NCBI GenBank assembly: GCA_903813345.2 | Contig: CAIIXF020000001.1 | Span: 36,301,366 to 36,365,365 of the forward strand | Source: Owenia fusiformis | Taxonomy: Eukaryota > Annelida > Polychaeta > Sabellida > Oweniidae | Length of the DNA: 64,000 bases | Direction of reading: 5' to 3' | Shown: piece after piece, positions 23,756 through 37,559 of the stretch | Numbering within the stretch: position 1 is the stretch's first letter | Layout: each line of letters starts with the position of its first letter | Made by a program: the position numbers and the translations under genes | The notes under the pieces: model-generated | The model's database searches: none | The model's input: the letters and a program-made list of their open reading frames with translations, nothing else | What the model was told of the DNA's origin: nothing

Positions 23756-24460
23756 GATCTATTATCTTATGATTCTAATTTCCCAACACCTTGAAATGTC
23801 CTAATACTCAACAACCACTGACATTTATTTGGCATATACGTAAATACATTCTCATTCAGTTTTTCAACATCAGTTCAATTTTGTTAGAGGTAAAGTTCAT
23901 CATGACCCTAGAAGAGGTGCATGCAATAAGAAGATAATTGGGATGCTTCAATGGATAGGGCTGATCCCATTATTACAGTAATCTGTTACAAATCTTTCAA
24001 ATTATAGATATGTAGATGATGTGTCCCAAGAGAAGGGTAAAGCTTCTATCTGGAATGTTGTTGAATGATAGTGATATCGCCTTTGTATTATTTGACACAA
24101 TTTTTGACAAAACTAATAACTATTAAATGTTCCCCTTGATGCATGCTAGAAAGCTAATTGCTTTTAAAGGGAACCATCTCTTACCTACACGTAGATTCAA
24201 TATTTTTCACCTTACAATTGGTATATTAATCCCATTACTATAAGTAACATTACGATAAGTGAATATGTTTTGCATCTCCCAATTCAAAATTACCAAGACC
24301 CAGATTGTGCCTGCTAATACATGGAGCCTGTTGCATGTTTTCGGGTTGAATTAAAAATTGCTACTGATGGATTTACTGCTTCTTATTTTTCAATTAAAGG
24401 AAGACTCTTAGAAAGAGCAATTTTCTCAAAAAAATCTTTTTAAACCTTCTCATATCATTT
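23756..24460. other. no gene or clear repeat seen
   Basis: Unremarkable AT-rich sequence. Confidence 0.45.
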
Positions 24461-24568
24461 TCCCACCAAAGAAGTTCGAGGGGGATATAGGAAAGCCATC
24501 CGTCTGTTATTTAGCAAACATGTTTTATTGGTTGGGATTTGCTACTCTGTGGAGTTGCTGTTTTCTAG
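24461..24568 (+). mobile_element. minimal Helitron/pearl-like element, termini only
   Basis: It starts TCCCACCAAAGAAGTTCG, has GGGATATAGGAAAGCC, and closes with GGGATTTGCTACTCTGTGGA, GTTGCTG and CTAG before T. The 3' hairpin ACTCT-GT-GGAGT is kept. At 108 bp it is the element at 17669 without the tetranucleotide tract and core repeats. It is flanked by T on the left instead of the usual A. Confidence 0.75.
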
Positions 24569-27204
24569 TTTTAGAAATTCTAAAAGTTCATGGTTTATTG
24601 ATCTTCCATCTATCTATTGATTTATCTGACATGATATTTTGGTTAAAGTGAACTGATAAATACCTAAAACATTTGTTGATAGCTTGATATATAGAGCAAA
24701 ATTGTTATAAAAGCATTCATTGCGATTTGACTCTGATTTTTGAACATTTGCCATTGTGAACTTAAACCTTTTGTCGTTAATTTCAGAAATAATGACTTAT
24801 CATGCCAAAATTGTCATTCTATCTACATCTACAACTATGAACTTGAAATGAATGAAATGTTAGCTAAATTAGGGCTACATTGTAATCAATAAATATTCAC
24901 ATTGAGCCAACATTACAATGGTTTTCTATCAACTGGAATCCTTTGATGATGTTTTGCATTATTTCTTGGCCAGTATTATGCTACATCTTTTAATAAACAG
25001 AATATAATTACTGTAGTTGAAGTATTATATTTATAACAAACACACAAAAAGAATTTTGCAGTAGTCCGTATTTTTGATAGACATACCAATATTGTAGGCT
25101 AATAATCAAATCAGTGATATACAGTAACAATTTCTGTGTTAAATGGAAATTGAGGTTACCAGTTGGTTGAGAGAGGTCACATGAATATTCCTGACACTTG
25201 CGGATAGTTGTAATATTCACTCAACATTTTTATATTTGAGTAATTTTTCACTATGGCGGATGATTCTTTTTAATTCATATCCAAATATATTATAGAACAT
25301 TCATGGTGGACTTTTACAGTTTATTAGCTTGAAAGATTCCACCATACTGAATAATATCAATTCTGTTACCTAAGGATGAGATACTGAGACTTACCTGGTT
25401 CTGGTTCATAGCAGTCTTTGTTGTTGTCTGATTATGTATCTTAATAAACCTGGAATTTATGAATAAATGATAACTTACTTTTACTTATTTAGCTCTTCTT
25501 TATATGTTATTTCTATTTCTCTTTCTATTGTGTTTTGTGCACAATAGAAAATTACATCATTGTGGCAGCTTTCAGTGCTATTCGATAATTCGATAATGTT
25601 GCATTCATTTCCAAAGTGAGTCCTCATCACTTTTGTACCTGATATTTGGATTCATATGTCAAATTATGGCTTTATTTTCATCCTGCATCATAAGCCCCTA
25701 AAACATTAGTTGAGATGTTGCAATTCAGGACTCAGCACTGTTTTCTTGTTTATTTTACATTACTAAGTTTGTTTTCCTTGGACAAATCCTGGAGTTATCT
25801 GCCTGTTAAACACTTGGCAAACTCGATGGTATGTCTACGTGTCAAAGTTTTGAATTGGAATTTGATCATTGCTGATGTTTCTCAATTCATTATAATTCTG
25901 TTGACAGATCTAGAAATGGATATATCATTTTTTGATTACTTTATCAATTAATTGTAAAAGAATGTCTGTTCACCTTATCATGTTTATAGTTTAGAGCCAG
26001 AGCTAATATTGCGTGAGGTTTGTTCAAGCTAATCTGTCACTGGAGCTGTGATTCTATAGAAAGGCGACTTAATATCAGCAAAGTATGAATTTATTTGTTT
26101 AAATAATGACCAATTAATCATCTATGTTTTGTTCTCTAATCTCTTTGACATATAAGATGAAGACAGATATCCATTCGAAAAATATTAACAATTCATTAGA
26201 AAGTGAAAGGCCACAATATTTCTTATTAATCTATTTTCTTTACTCAACCCCAGGAAACATTAGTGCTGACAGATTCCTATTCAAAGAGCCAGTTATCCAG
26301 CTTTAATTTGATATATGATTGTTGTGCTCATAGGGTGGTAAGTCATAAAGTTCCCATAGTTCCTGTTGTTGGAGACGTGTTTTTGTCAATTTTAGATTAG
26401 GGTATTTGTTCTTTAACAGTTCAACGGAAATATAAAAGGAAGTATAAAATTGTATTTTTTCCGTTGATAGCAACATTAGAAGGTGACAGAAATCAGAATG
26501 ATCTGTTATTTCCTATGAGTTTACTAATAGCTTCACTTGTACATTGTTTAAAGTCCATACAAGTCAACTGGTATTGACATTTTAATTTACAAATCTTGTC
26601 CAAAGCTTTTAGTGAACTGTTTGGTGACATAATGTTCGATTTTGATTGAGAGCAGCTATGATTGAGATTGATTCCTTATTTCTCTACATCCCTATCCTTG
26701 AATTCGATTCGGTCGTATTTACAAATACATTATACAATTTAGGTTTATTTGTTATTTGCATGTTTAATTGAAACAAGAGTGATTACTCTGTTATAATGAT
26801 CCATTAGCCATTAGTGTTGTTCCATTTTACCAGAGTTTTAGTGCATGATTTAAAATACTTTGTGTTATATTTTCCTACATTATATGAATGACAATGATGG
26901 ATCCATCCTCTGTGTTAATAAATTATTTAGGGAACATAAACTGTTATATGTATGATCATCTGTTCCAGCTTTTATGAAAAAGGAAATATAATTCTACAGA
27001 GAGGCAACTTCCAATTACATAACCTCTTATAAATGTAAATGATATTTTATCCTTATTGATTTTTTACATTCCCATACATAAGTCAAGCAACTGGAAATCC
27101 CAATCAGATGGCATATTAAACCTGTTTATGTTCAAATATTTATTTTGTACAGTTGCAAATCTGATGAATTTTTTTAAATTGCCAAAGATAATCAGGTTTT
27201 AACA
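24569..27204. other. no gene or clear repeat seen
   Basis: AT-rich. Open frames at 25715-25951 and 26124-26306 are hydrophobic and low-complexity, without splice sites, and I do not regard them as genes. Confidence 0.4.
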
Positions 27205-28590
27205 TGTTGTCCAACTGAAGGTGACTTATTGTTGCCAAACTTTGGAGGGGAGTGTATATTATGTCCAACTAAATGTGACTTCTTGCTTCCAAACTTTGGA
27301 GGGGAGTGTATATTATATCCAATTGGAAGTGACTTATTGTTGCCAAATTTTGGAGGGGAGTGTACATTATGTCCAACTGAAGGTGTTGTTGCCAAACTGT
27401 TGAGGAGAGTGTATATTATGTCCAACTGAATGTGACTTCTTGTTTCCAAACTTTGGAGGGGAGTGTATAACATGTCCAACTGAAGGTGACTTTTTGATTC
27501 AAAACTTTGGAGGGGAGCGTATATTATGTCCAACTGAAGGTGACTTCTTATTGCCAAACTTTGGAGGGGAGTGTACACTATGTCCAACTGAAGGTGACTT
27601 CTTCTTTACAAACTTTGGAGGGGAGTGTATATAATGTCCAACTTAAGATGACTTCTTGTTGCCAAACTTTGGAGGGGAATGTACACTATGTCCAACTGAA
27701 GGTGACTTCTTGTTTCCAAACTTTTGAGCGGAGTGTATATTATGTCCAACTGAAGGTGACTTCTTGTTTCCAAACTTTTGAGGGGAGTGTTCATTATGCC
27801 CAACTTAAGATGACTTATTGTTGTCAAACTTTGGAGGGGAGTGTACACTATGTCCAACTGAAGGTGACTTCTTGTTTCCAAACTTTTGAGGGGAGTGTAT
27901 ATCATGTCCAACTTAAGATGACTTCTTGTTGCCAAACTTTGGAGGGGAGTGTACACTCTGTCCAACTGAAGATGACTTCTTGTTGCCAAACTTTGGAGGG
28001 GAGTGTACACTCTGTCCAACTGAAGGTGACTTCTTGTTTACAAACTTTGGAGGGGAGTGTATACTATGTGCAGCTGAAGGAGACTTCTTGTTTCCAATCT
28101 AGCGAGGGGAGTGTATATTATGTCCAACTGAAGGTGACTTTTGTTTCCAATCTTTGGAGGGGAGTGTATATTATGTCCAACTGAAGGTGACTTATTGTTG
28201 CCAAACTTTGGAGGGGAGTGTATATTATGTCCAACTGAAGGTGACTTATTGTTGCCAAACTTTGGAGGGGAGCGTATATTATGTCCAACTGAAGGTGACT
28301 TATTGTTGCCAAACTTTGGAGGGGAGTATATACTATTTGCAGCTGAAGGAGACTTCTTGTTTCCAATCTTTGGAGGGGAGTGTATATTATGTCCAACTGA
28401 AGGTGACTTCTTGTTTCCAATCTTTGGAGGAGAGCGTATATTATGTCAAACTGAAGGTGACTTCTTGTTTCCAATCTTTGGAGGGGAGTGTACACTTATT
28501 GTTTCCAATCTTTGAAAGGGGAGTGTATATTATGTTCAACAAAATGTGACTTCTTATTGCCAATCTTTGGAGAGGAGTATATACAATGTA
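27205..28590. repeat. 54-bp minisatellite
   Basis: About 25 units of CCAACTGAAGGTGACTTCTT plus GTTTCCAAACTTTGGAGG and GGAGTGTATATTATGT. Spacing is 54 bp, with one 49-bp unit near 27373-27422. Because 54 is a multiple of three and the unit has few stops, long open frames appear on both strands (up to 225 codons, repeating LEGSVYYVQLKVTSCFQT). Conservation is equal at all positions, which argues against coding. Confidence 0.95.
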
Positions 28591-31500
28591 ATGTTGGATT
28601 TAAATATTGGTAGGAAGTGTTTTATACAAATTGATTAGGCATAATGGAGATATATTGGTTCTATATTTAATACATTATTTGACATTATCTCACAGATTGA
28701 TATTATGGATAAAAAACTCTTAAAGGCAACACTAAATGTGAGTCATGTAAATCCCCAATGTGACCTTACTTAAGCTATTACTATTGAAAGGTTTATTCAG
28801 TTTTATGATTCAATTGAAAAAAAGTTTAAATTCTATAGTCTTTGCCACACCTTTTAATTAGACATAATATGTAAACAATTTGGATGTTTGAATCATTTAT
28901 CCTAAATGCTAGAGCAAAGGGTGCTTTGAAGAGAGTAAATGAAGGGGGATGGTATCCATTGCTCCCACCCACAGTCCACACTTTTAATTCAGAAGATGTT
29001 CCATGAATTATATTTGTTAAAACTAACAGATATTTGTAATTAAGATAAATGATGGCTCATGTGCTTCGGATCTAATGATGCAATGCTGGGCTCAGTCGCT
29101 GTGGAATTTTGCTGATTGATCACTCTCATTTATCTAGTTCCCATGTCATATTATCTACTGATATAAGTCAATTGATTATATTCTAGGTCTTGTGTCATGT
29201 TTCACAGATGTGTTATAATTTTCTATGAATGGCAGGTTCTATTAGATCATATCCGAATAAGAACTATAGTTCAAAGGGGATATATGTGAAAAGCTTTCTG
29301 GCTTTGTATGATGGGTTGGTTGGTTTAGTTGAGGCCATATGATACCAAAATAAGTAGCCACATGAACTATATTCCAGTGTCTCCTAAAGGCTTCTCAGCT
29401 CAATATCACCCCTGTCATTTTTTCTAGACACTTACTTGAGTAACATTTGTCTGATATTGTTCACATGACTTATATAATTGCATGCTTAAATTATAACAGA
29501 TTATATCTATACTATCATCAGAGGTAATCTTGAGGGAAATAAATGGATCTCCCTAGGATCCACATGGACAAGGGATAAACCCTCTGCCCAAAACTGAGCA
29601 TATATGGTATATGTATTCCATATAATCCTACTATGAAAACAGTTTTATGGCCTTTTATGACTAATATTAAAAAATTCAGTTTTTAAATTTTGTGAAGTGG
29701 GACTGGAATAGAAGACTTAGGCAAAAACAGGACCGAGAACCTGAGCAGGTAAAAGATACATTGATAACTTCATTGGTGCGATATTGTGAGCTACAGGTAT
29801 CTTGTTTTTTATCATTTAACTTTGAAATGTAATTGAGCAATCTATTAATGACAAGGATTCTTTATTGCAGATGTGCAATAGCTCGATGAGGTAGTCCTCA
29901 CACCTATCCTTTCCTTGTTTTTTATTATTTGATTGATTTCATTTCCAAAAGAAATGGGGCAAGTACTTGATTAACTGAGGAAGGGAAATTCACAAATGTT
30001 GCGGCTCTGAAGTAAGATGAAGTGTTGGGCGGGAAAACATGTTTGTAATAAAGAAGTTGTAGAAACCCTCAATGGCCCTCCTTTGGAATGCCCATCAATA
30101 GGTTATCTTTATAAAGATAAACCAATAGGAATAAGATAATTTTAAAACTAGCTTTAATGGTACGAGTGATACTTTAAAGGAGTTCGATGATATTTATGCC
30201 AATAAATGAATTTCAGAGCGGATATTGTGCCTCTTTCTGTCTATTTGTTCATCCAAGCTTTCATTTGTTTTGCTAACATATGGAGTTCATCTATGGTCCA
30301 TAAATTTCTCCAGAAGATAGTTCACGTATCAATCTTCTTTGTGAGTCTGACCAAAACTTAATTTCAAAATGGCTGCTGGCTACACTTTCAAAGATGTCAC
30401 TGCCAGAAGTGGTAACATTATTATGATAGTCTCCAACTTTTTGTGGACGTTGTTTGGTAGCTGGACATTTTTTATGAACATAAATTGTGACTGGCATTTG
30501 TCTTTGGTGCTAATGCCTGTAACAAATGTAGAATATAGTTCAGAGGAGGGATACTAGGGGTTACTGTTGGCTTTTTGGTTTTCTGTATAAAAAAGCTATT
30601 TCTCCTTTTCTGGCCTGTCACAGCGCCATCTAGTGTTTGATAAAAGGAATCAAGGTTTATTCTCGTTAGCATAAGTACTAATCTATCAGGAAACATTTAC
30701 AAGTTTGGTTAGATACAGAATTTTTAGAGATGACAGATTTTTAACTGCAATCTTGACCCGTAATTGTTATGATTTGCAATAACTGCCCATACCAGGTGGT
30801 GATATGTCATGTTAATGCTTGTTAATATGCTGATGTTGTAGGTAGAATCTCGAATATCCTTAAATAGCTAAATTAAGGTAGAGAATGCACATTGTATATG
30901 AGGACAAGATATGTTTCAATGGTATTATCTAGAGACTTAGGCAAACCGAGGTTATTTGTCTTAACAAACATATGAATATAAAAATAAGTTAATACGTAAA
31001 TGATGATTTCTCTTGATAGTTCAACCAAAGATTTCTAAAGACATTCCGTGAAGGTTGTATGTCCTGTTGCAGAACCCCTGTTTTCACGACTTTGAAATAA
31101 TGATGTAGACAGTTCTTGATTTATAATTATGAATTTATATTAGTATATATGTATTGGAAATGTATTAATTTATAGCTGAGTTAAACAGGGGACCTTTTTT
31201 GAGCAAAAGCAATGGTCTATTTTATTAAAGAAATCTGCTCAAGGGATCTTCTATTTTTAGAAATGGATAGCAAGTGTAAATCTGTACCTGGAAAATGTTA
31301 AGACCCATCGGTAGAGTTGATTTTCTAAGAAAATTATTCTTTATATAATTGTTTTTTTTTGTAACATTTTCTCGCTTTCAATGAGTAAAACAATTTTAAC
31401 AACAATTAGATATAATTTAATTTTTTAAACAGCATTATTTATTATATTTTAGATAAAAATTGTTTTTGATTTTCACCACCAGATAAATGTGATAACAAGT

Positions 31501-32869
31501 AGGATGTCATTGAAAAAAGAAAAGCTAAAAGAGTTTTATTATCTAATCTGATGATTACAACATTTGACAGTCTATATTTTAATTTTATCTGACACTGTAA
31601 GGTTCTGAATATTCTGAAATGATTTTGATAAATGGCCCTAGTCGAAATCCTCCATAAGTTAAAAAAATTACAAGCGATTTGCTTGAAAAAAATCGAGGAC
31701 ACATTACAGCAATATCAATACTAAAGGGTTCCATGTAATGAAAATTATGGTCCAATAGGACATATTTCTTGATTTTCCAGTGGGTTTGGTTAACACTTAA
31801 TTGTTCATTTGCCAACTACAGCGTGTTAGAATCTGAAAATAAATCTGTTTTTATACTTTAGTCATGAAATGTTGTATGTTTACTCCTAATTATATTTCCT
31901 CATAGTTCGAAAATTGGGAGACCTTACAAATGCCCTGCACTTTCACATTTGGGGCCTTTTGACCTTATGTTTAATTCAAGGGCAATTATATCCCTTTATA
32001 CTTCATGATAATTGATCCTACTCCTCTGTATCATATTATTTATTGCTCTTCCTGTATGTTATATAGTGATTCTGGTTTTCTAATAATAATGTTTAATAGC
32101 TAAGAATGATTAATTATCATTTAATATTGAAGTTATTACACAGAATGAAGGAGATTTGCAAACACAATATAGGGTAACTGCATAATAAACATGTCACTTC
32201 AAAGCTCTTAATTGTTCAGAATTGTTTATTAATTATTTTATTGTTTAGATTTATTACATGTATGACAAAGAACTGATTTTCATGGTTGGTTTCATATGTT
32301 GATCCAGTTTTTCTTCCATTTTCAAATGTTGTTCCTTGTCCTTTTTATCATATAATGTATGTTTTCTTGTACAGTAATGTTTATCATATTTGTTAACAGT
32401 TTGTGATTTGAGAGCAGGATATATCAATATCTCCCATAGAATAACCCTTCTAATATTTGACAGTATATATAACACAAAATAACCATTAAGTATTGCATTT
32501 TTCCTTAGAATTACCTTTGAAAGTTTCCTTATTCAAATTTAAAACAAAATGTTTTCACAAACATAGATTAGAGTGAAAGATTCCTGATGTCCCTACTGAA
32601 TAAAACATGCATCCTGACATACACGCAACAACAGTACCTCGTAAACAACAATTATTCTATGTGTGCTTTTACTGACAAAAGGACAGTTTGACCCAATGTT
32701 TCATTAAAGCTTAAGCCTCAAGCATCTGACTAAAGGAAATTGTCTTTTTACATGAAGCGATCATTAAATCTGTCTGCAGCATTGACATGGATCAGACAAG
32801 GGTAGTCCTTTGAATTGAAATCACTATTAAACAGAGAAAATCCCTCATTCATAATAACTTTACATTCAC
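28591..32869. other. no gene recognised; one repeat-end fragment at 30794-30835
   Basis: AT-rich sequence. At 30794-30835 the words AGGTGGTGATATGTCATG and TTAATGCTTGTTAATATG match the right end of the inverted-repeat element at 51155-51690. At 30291-30700 both strands carry short open frames and the word CAGCGCCATCTAGTG, which suggests an old repeat, but I could not place it. Confidence 0.4.
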
Positions 32870-33290
32870 ATATTTGTATCCCAAGTTACCTTGACACAAT
32901 TGAATATCACATTTCTTGGACACATTTGTATACCACATTTTCTTGACACACTTATATAATATATTACCTTGACACACTTGAATATTACATTTCTTTGACA
33001 AACTTGTATACCACATTACCTCAACAGACTTATACCACATTTACTTTGACATACTTGTAAGTACCACATAACCTTGACACACTTATATACCACATTACTT
33101 TGAAATACTTGTATACCACATCACCTAACTTACTTGTATACCACATCACCTTGACACACTTGCATACCACATTACCTTGACACACTTATATACCACATTA
33201 CTTTGACATACTTGTATACCACATTACCTTAACACTTATATACCACATTTCCTTGACATGCCTATATACCACATTGCCTTAATATGTTCA
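32870..33290. repeat. degenerate ~26-bp minisatellite
   Basis: About 15 units of TTGACACACTTGTATACCAC plus ATTACC. Later units are better conserved, early ones carry more changes and length differences. Confidence 0.85.
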
Positions 33291-33299
33291 CCTTGTGAG

Positions 33300-34454
33300 A
33301 TGATTAAGAAACCACAAGAAACTGGTAAAGTGATGACAGAATATAATATGAGATTTGGAAATTAGATAATAAAATAGCAACATGTCAATCCTTATTTGCA
33401 TTAATGAGCAAGTCCAAGGATTTCAGTAAATCACTTTTACATTGTAATAACTAATTAAATCCATTTGTTATATACGATTATCAAGGTATTTTCAATTACA
33501 GAAAATCTCCAGCTTATAAACTGTACAGGGATATACATTTACATGTCTCCAACCTATTGTGTTTTCTTTCAATCCCATATCAAATAGATTAAAAACACCC
33601 ACAATTGAACGACTCAGTGTCTAAAGCCGGAACATACTTAATTGTGAGCAACATCATTAAGCCTTCAGAAGCTATCTAAGGAATAAAAGGTATTTTTGTC
33701 CAAACTCTGTAATCGTCTCTTTGGTGCATATCATCCTAGTTCTATTCAATGTGATAATAGTGAAATGTACTGCTAATATTACATAGAGCATCTTGTTTTA
33801 TTTGTTTTTATAAGTTTGATGCTCAGAAGATTACCTGCAAAGCATGATCATATTCTATCTGGAGAGGAGAGTGTATAATTTGAACCATATTTATAATAAG
33901 TGAAGGGTGAAAAAAGAAGGAATAATATAATATTTCTATCTAACTTAAAATCACCTTTGAATGTATTCTATCATGATTAAATTGATAAAAATATTTCAGA
34001 ACAAGTCAAAGCATTAGTTCAAAATATGCTTTATTGAGCATGTCCAATATTTTCTCTCTTTGTATTGCTTAACAGCCTATAGAACTAATTGCATTTATTG
34101 TCATAAATATTTTTGTTTTAAAATATATTTAAAGATGATATAAAGACATTAACCTACTGGGGGGTACCATTTTGAATTAATGATGTCACAATAACCCTAA
34201 TTAACATTGCCAGTATAGGTTAAAGATATAATTCCTGTATGATTGATACAGTTTTTCTGTACCCTTTGCATTTGTTCGACTTTGCTTCTCAAAAGAGAGC
34301 TTCATCCTCACTCTTTCAGTTTTCAATAAATCTTAGAACTCACCGAGCTAATCAGAGTTCATCGTCGGAATAAGAACAACTTTCTAAATATGGCCATTTT
34401 CTCTGATGTAATCACATAGTTATTGTGCACGCTTTTAGCACATGTTCCTTCCAG
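33300..34454. other. no gene or clear repeat seen
   Basis: AT-rich, non-coding in appearance. Confidence 0.4.
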
Positions 34455-34528
34455 CTTGCTGATTGGTTGAGAAAAGTTCAGCGTGGCAAGTTTGAAAGGA
34501 TTTATGACCCCAGCTGTCATGGGCATCG
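34455..34528 (+). CDS. isolated candidate exon
   Basis: A strong acceptor (CACATGTTCCTTCCAG) is followed by an open frame reading LADWLRKVQRGKFERIYDPS and then CHGHR, with a weak donor CATCG/GTTGTG. The residue composition (charged, amphipathic) is more protein-like than the surroundings. No partner exon or homology was recognised, so this may be chance. Confidence 0.22.
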
Positions 34529-37020
34529 GTTGTGGGGGGGGTTGCTAAATTGTAATATAGTCTATACTAGGCAGAGGGTAGTTTATAACCAGACTCTGAG
34601 CGCAGGGTAGTTTTACTGAGATCTGTTGAAATAAAACATCATGAACTTCCATATACATTCTCTATCTTTAAATGCAAATGTTTTTATAAGTTTTGGATAT
34701 TTTCTACTTCACCTGTAGAATGTTATAATAAGCATTTTGAGTTGCCATTTTGAATTAAAAGTAGGTCAATATAACAATTTTCAATTAATCTATTTTACTA
34801 TCACAGGCCTAAGTTCAAAGGGCATGGCAAATATAGAATACTTGGGCATAGCTTTCCTTCAATTGATTTATAGGCAGCTACCTTGTGAGGCAATACTGTC
34901 AGTGATTCTTTTTGAACGCACTGAACAAACTATTGCCCAGGGATTAGGATGGAATCTTGGAGCAATTAAGTCCTCTTTGTAATAGAATCACTGAACATAT
35001 ATTTTTGTCGACTTTTTGTAATCCTGAAAATAGAATCCTATGGGTGCTTGCATTTAGTAATTAATAGGCATATAGAAGATCACAATGTTGAAGGTAATGA
35101 CCTAGTGTTGATTGAACAGTTAGTTCATGGAGGACAACCCACCCTCTCTGGGACCTAACAGCTTGCTCTGTGCATGACCCTAAATTCATCAACTGTTCAT
35201 ATAAAGTTCCCTTTATCTGGATGTTGGATTATAGGGTGAAACATTTTCAATATGTTTTTATGAATTCTTGATGACTTTTTAGCATATACTGTAGAATTAC
35301 CCTTTCTAGGAGTTTAACTATGTTCATACTCTTCAAATGAGATCTAAGATATTGATGTAGCCTCAATGGTCAGTCAGAACTCAGAACACAGAATAAATCA
35401 GTAAATCAAACTATTATTTCAAGCCTATGATAAGTAATCTGGAATAAAAGAACACCAATCCTTCAATTATTTAGCCTTTAAAACTTACGATTAATAGTGG
35501 GCTGTATAGCAAGGTTGGTCGGGGTCGGGAGCTGGGGATAATTTTATTGCTTAAATATTACCATATCATCATCCTACATTAGAATCCACTCAGTCTAACA
35601 TCAATTTCTGGTGCGAAAGTTGTCATTTTTGAGTTTTACCCCCCTTGAAGACAAATTCTTGGGGGTACTATGACAAATGCTTATAACTAAAGAAGTATTT
35701 ATTTGATCATCTTCATTTTTGGCATGGGTAATAAACAGGTATGTTAAAGTAAAATTTGAAAAATTTATACAAATCGGGTGATTACTCCATTCTACAGATA
35801 ATAATTCAGGTATTTCCAAGGGTCAATTTCAACATTTTCTGAATGATGACATGAAGTGAAAATAACATTATGACCCAATGACATATTTATTGAATGTTTT
35901 TAGGCTTTAGAAAATAATTTGACTATATAAGCTAAAATAATAACATAAGAATTGTACCATATTGATAATTCTTCATCGCCATCCAGGCACAAATAAACCC
36001 CACCCCCTCCCCATTTTGAATATAAAGGTCTATACCTGAAACTTCCTCAAATAGCTATATTTCAGAAACTATTACAGCCTACATTCCAAAATTTATCATG
36101 GTGATTATACACATCATACTGTGCATAATAGACATATAATTGAGATTTATCCATTCTATAACTAATAATCAAGGTATTTTCAAGGTTCAATTTCAGCATT
36201 TTCGGAATGTCGCCATGAAGTAAAAATTACATGACCCAATGACATATTTATTAAATGTTTTTAGGCTTTAAAAAATAATTTGACTATATAAGCTAAGATA
36301 ATAACATAAGAATTGTTTGATATTGATAATTCATCATCGCCATCCGGGGATAAATACCCCCCCCCCCCCATTTGCGAAAATAAAGGTTTTTACCTGAAAC
36401 TTTCTCAAATAGCTATATTTCAGAAACTATTACAGCCTCCATTCCAAAATTTCTCTTGTTGATTATACACATCATACTCTGCATATTATACATATAATTG
36501 AAGTCTTAACACTTTTTGACCGAGTAGCTTATAATAATAGTATATTTATTAGACATCTTAGAAATCAAAATATATGTTTTAGAAGGTTGTCAGAACACTA
36601 CAAGAGAGATATTTTGGATTGTCATCATTTTTGAGAATATTACAAAAACATATTTATTTTATGCAATAATCACCTATTTTCATTTAACATAATTGAAATA
36701 CATTATCCAGCTAGTTTTAATGATTTCAGTATACATATTTAATCCTGAGATGCACTTAGGTTTGATATCCATGAAGTAATCGTTTCTTTTTTGTTTGTAA
36801 TTTATTTTCTAAGCATAAAACTATAAGCATTAAATCTGTATGCTTTAGGATATACATAATCAGTACCGATGACTAAACATTCAATTGACAACATCCAGTC
36901 AATATGCTTGACAACATTCAATAATGATTAATATGTTTGACCAATATGTTTTTGAATAACTTCACCATACAATTTGCTTGAGTATTCACTTCAACATTTG
37001 CTTCAAGCAGTTGAACATTG

Positions 37021-37541
37021 TTAGTTATCAACATCACCTGAAAAGATTTCATCTATGAGATCTGTCATATCATCATCAATTTCGTCATCTGATTCTTCGT
37101 TATAAATGTCTACCAACTCTTGTGGAAGAATAGCATTTGGATTTTCAGCCCATTGTATATCAAGTTCACCATCTTCTAGGATCCATCCATTTTGCCTTTG
37201 GTCAAAATCTATAGAGTTTCCAAGTTCTTGAAAGATTGCATGCATGTCCCCCCTCTTGACCAGCTGTTTCAGAGGGTTTATTTTTCCCTTTCTCATGAAG
37301 GCACTGGTGGTATCACACCCTGTAAAACAGTGGATACCAATCAGGGTGGCTGTGATTGGATCACCCAAACCTGCTGCAACTGTCTTCAGATCAATGAGGC
37401 GCCTCTTGTTTGAAACTCCAGTGTCAAACAGTACTTTGAGAAGTAGGCACTTGTTTGCTGTAATGTAGCAGGAGTATGAGTACATCTGTGTCTGGAGATC
37501 TGACAAGTATGGTCTTGGCCTCAGCCCCAACCTGCCTAAAT
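37021..37541 (-). pseudogene. PIN/FEN1-like (XPG-I-type) nuclease-domain gene, left-arm copy
   Basis: It contains ILVRSPDTDVLILLLHYSK, then RRLIDLKTVAAGLGDP, then GIHCFTGCDTTSAFMRKGK, then GWILEDGELDIQW and an acidic end (NEESDDEIDDDM). The S-x-D-T-D and G-C-D-T patterns are arranged as the metal-binding Asp of XPG-I/PIN folds (FEN1: 'EDMD...GSDY'). Many invertebrate genomes carry multi-copy uncharacterised proteins with these motifs, probably encoded by mobile elements. Compared with the right-arm copy it lacks the block containing LPPC. The frame changes between the DTD and GCD parts, so the gene is broken. Confidence 0.6.
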
Positions 37542-37559
37542 TGGCGTGTTCTGCATGAA

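Noticed and set aside
27192-28549. Nine overlapping long open frames on both strands
   Set aside because: All derive from the 54-bp tandem repeat, whose length is a multiple of three.
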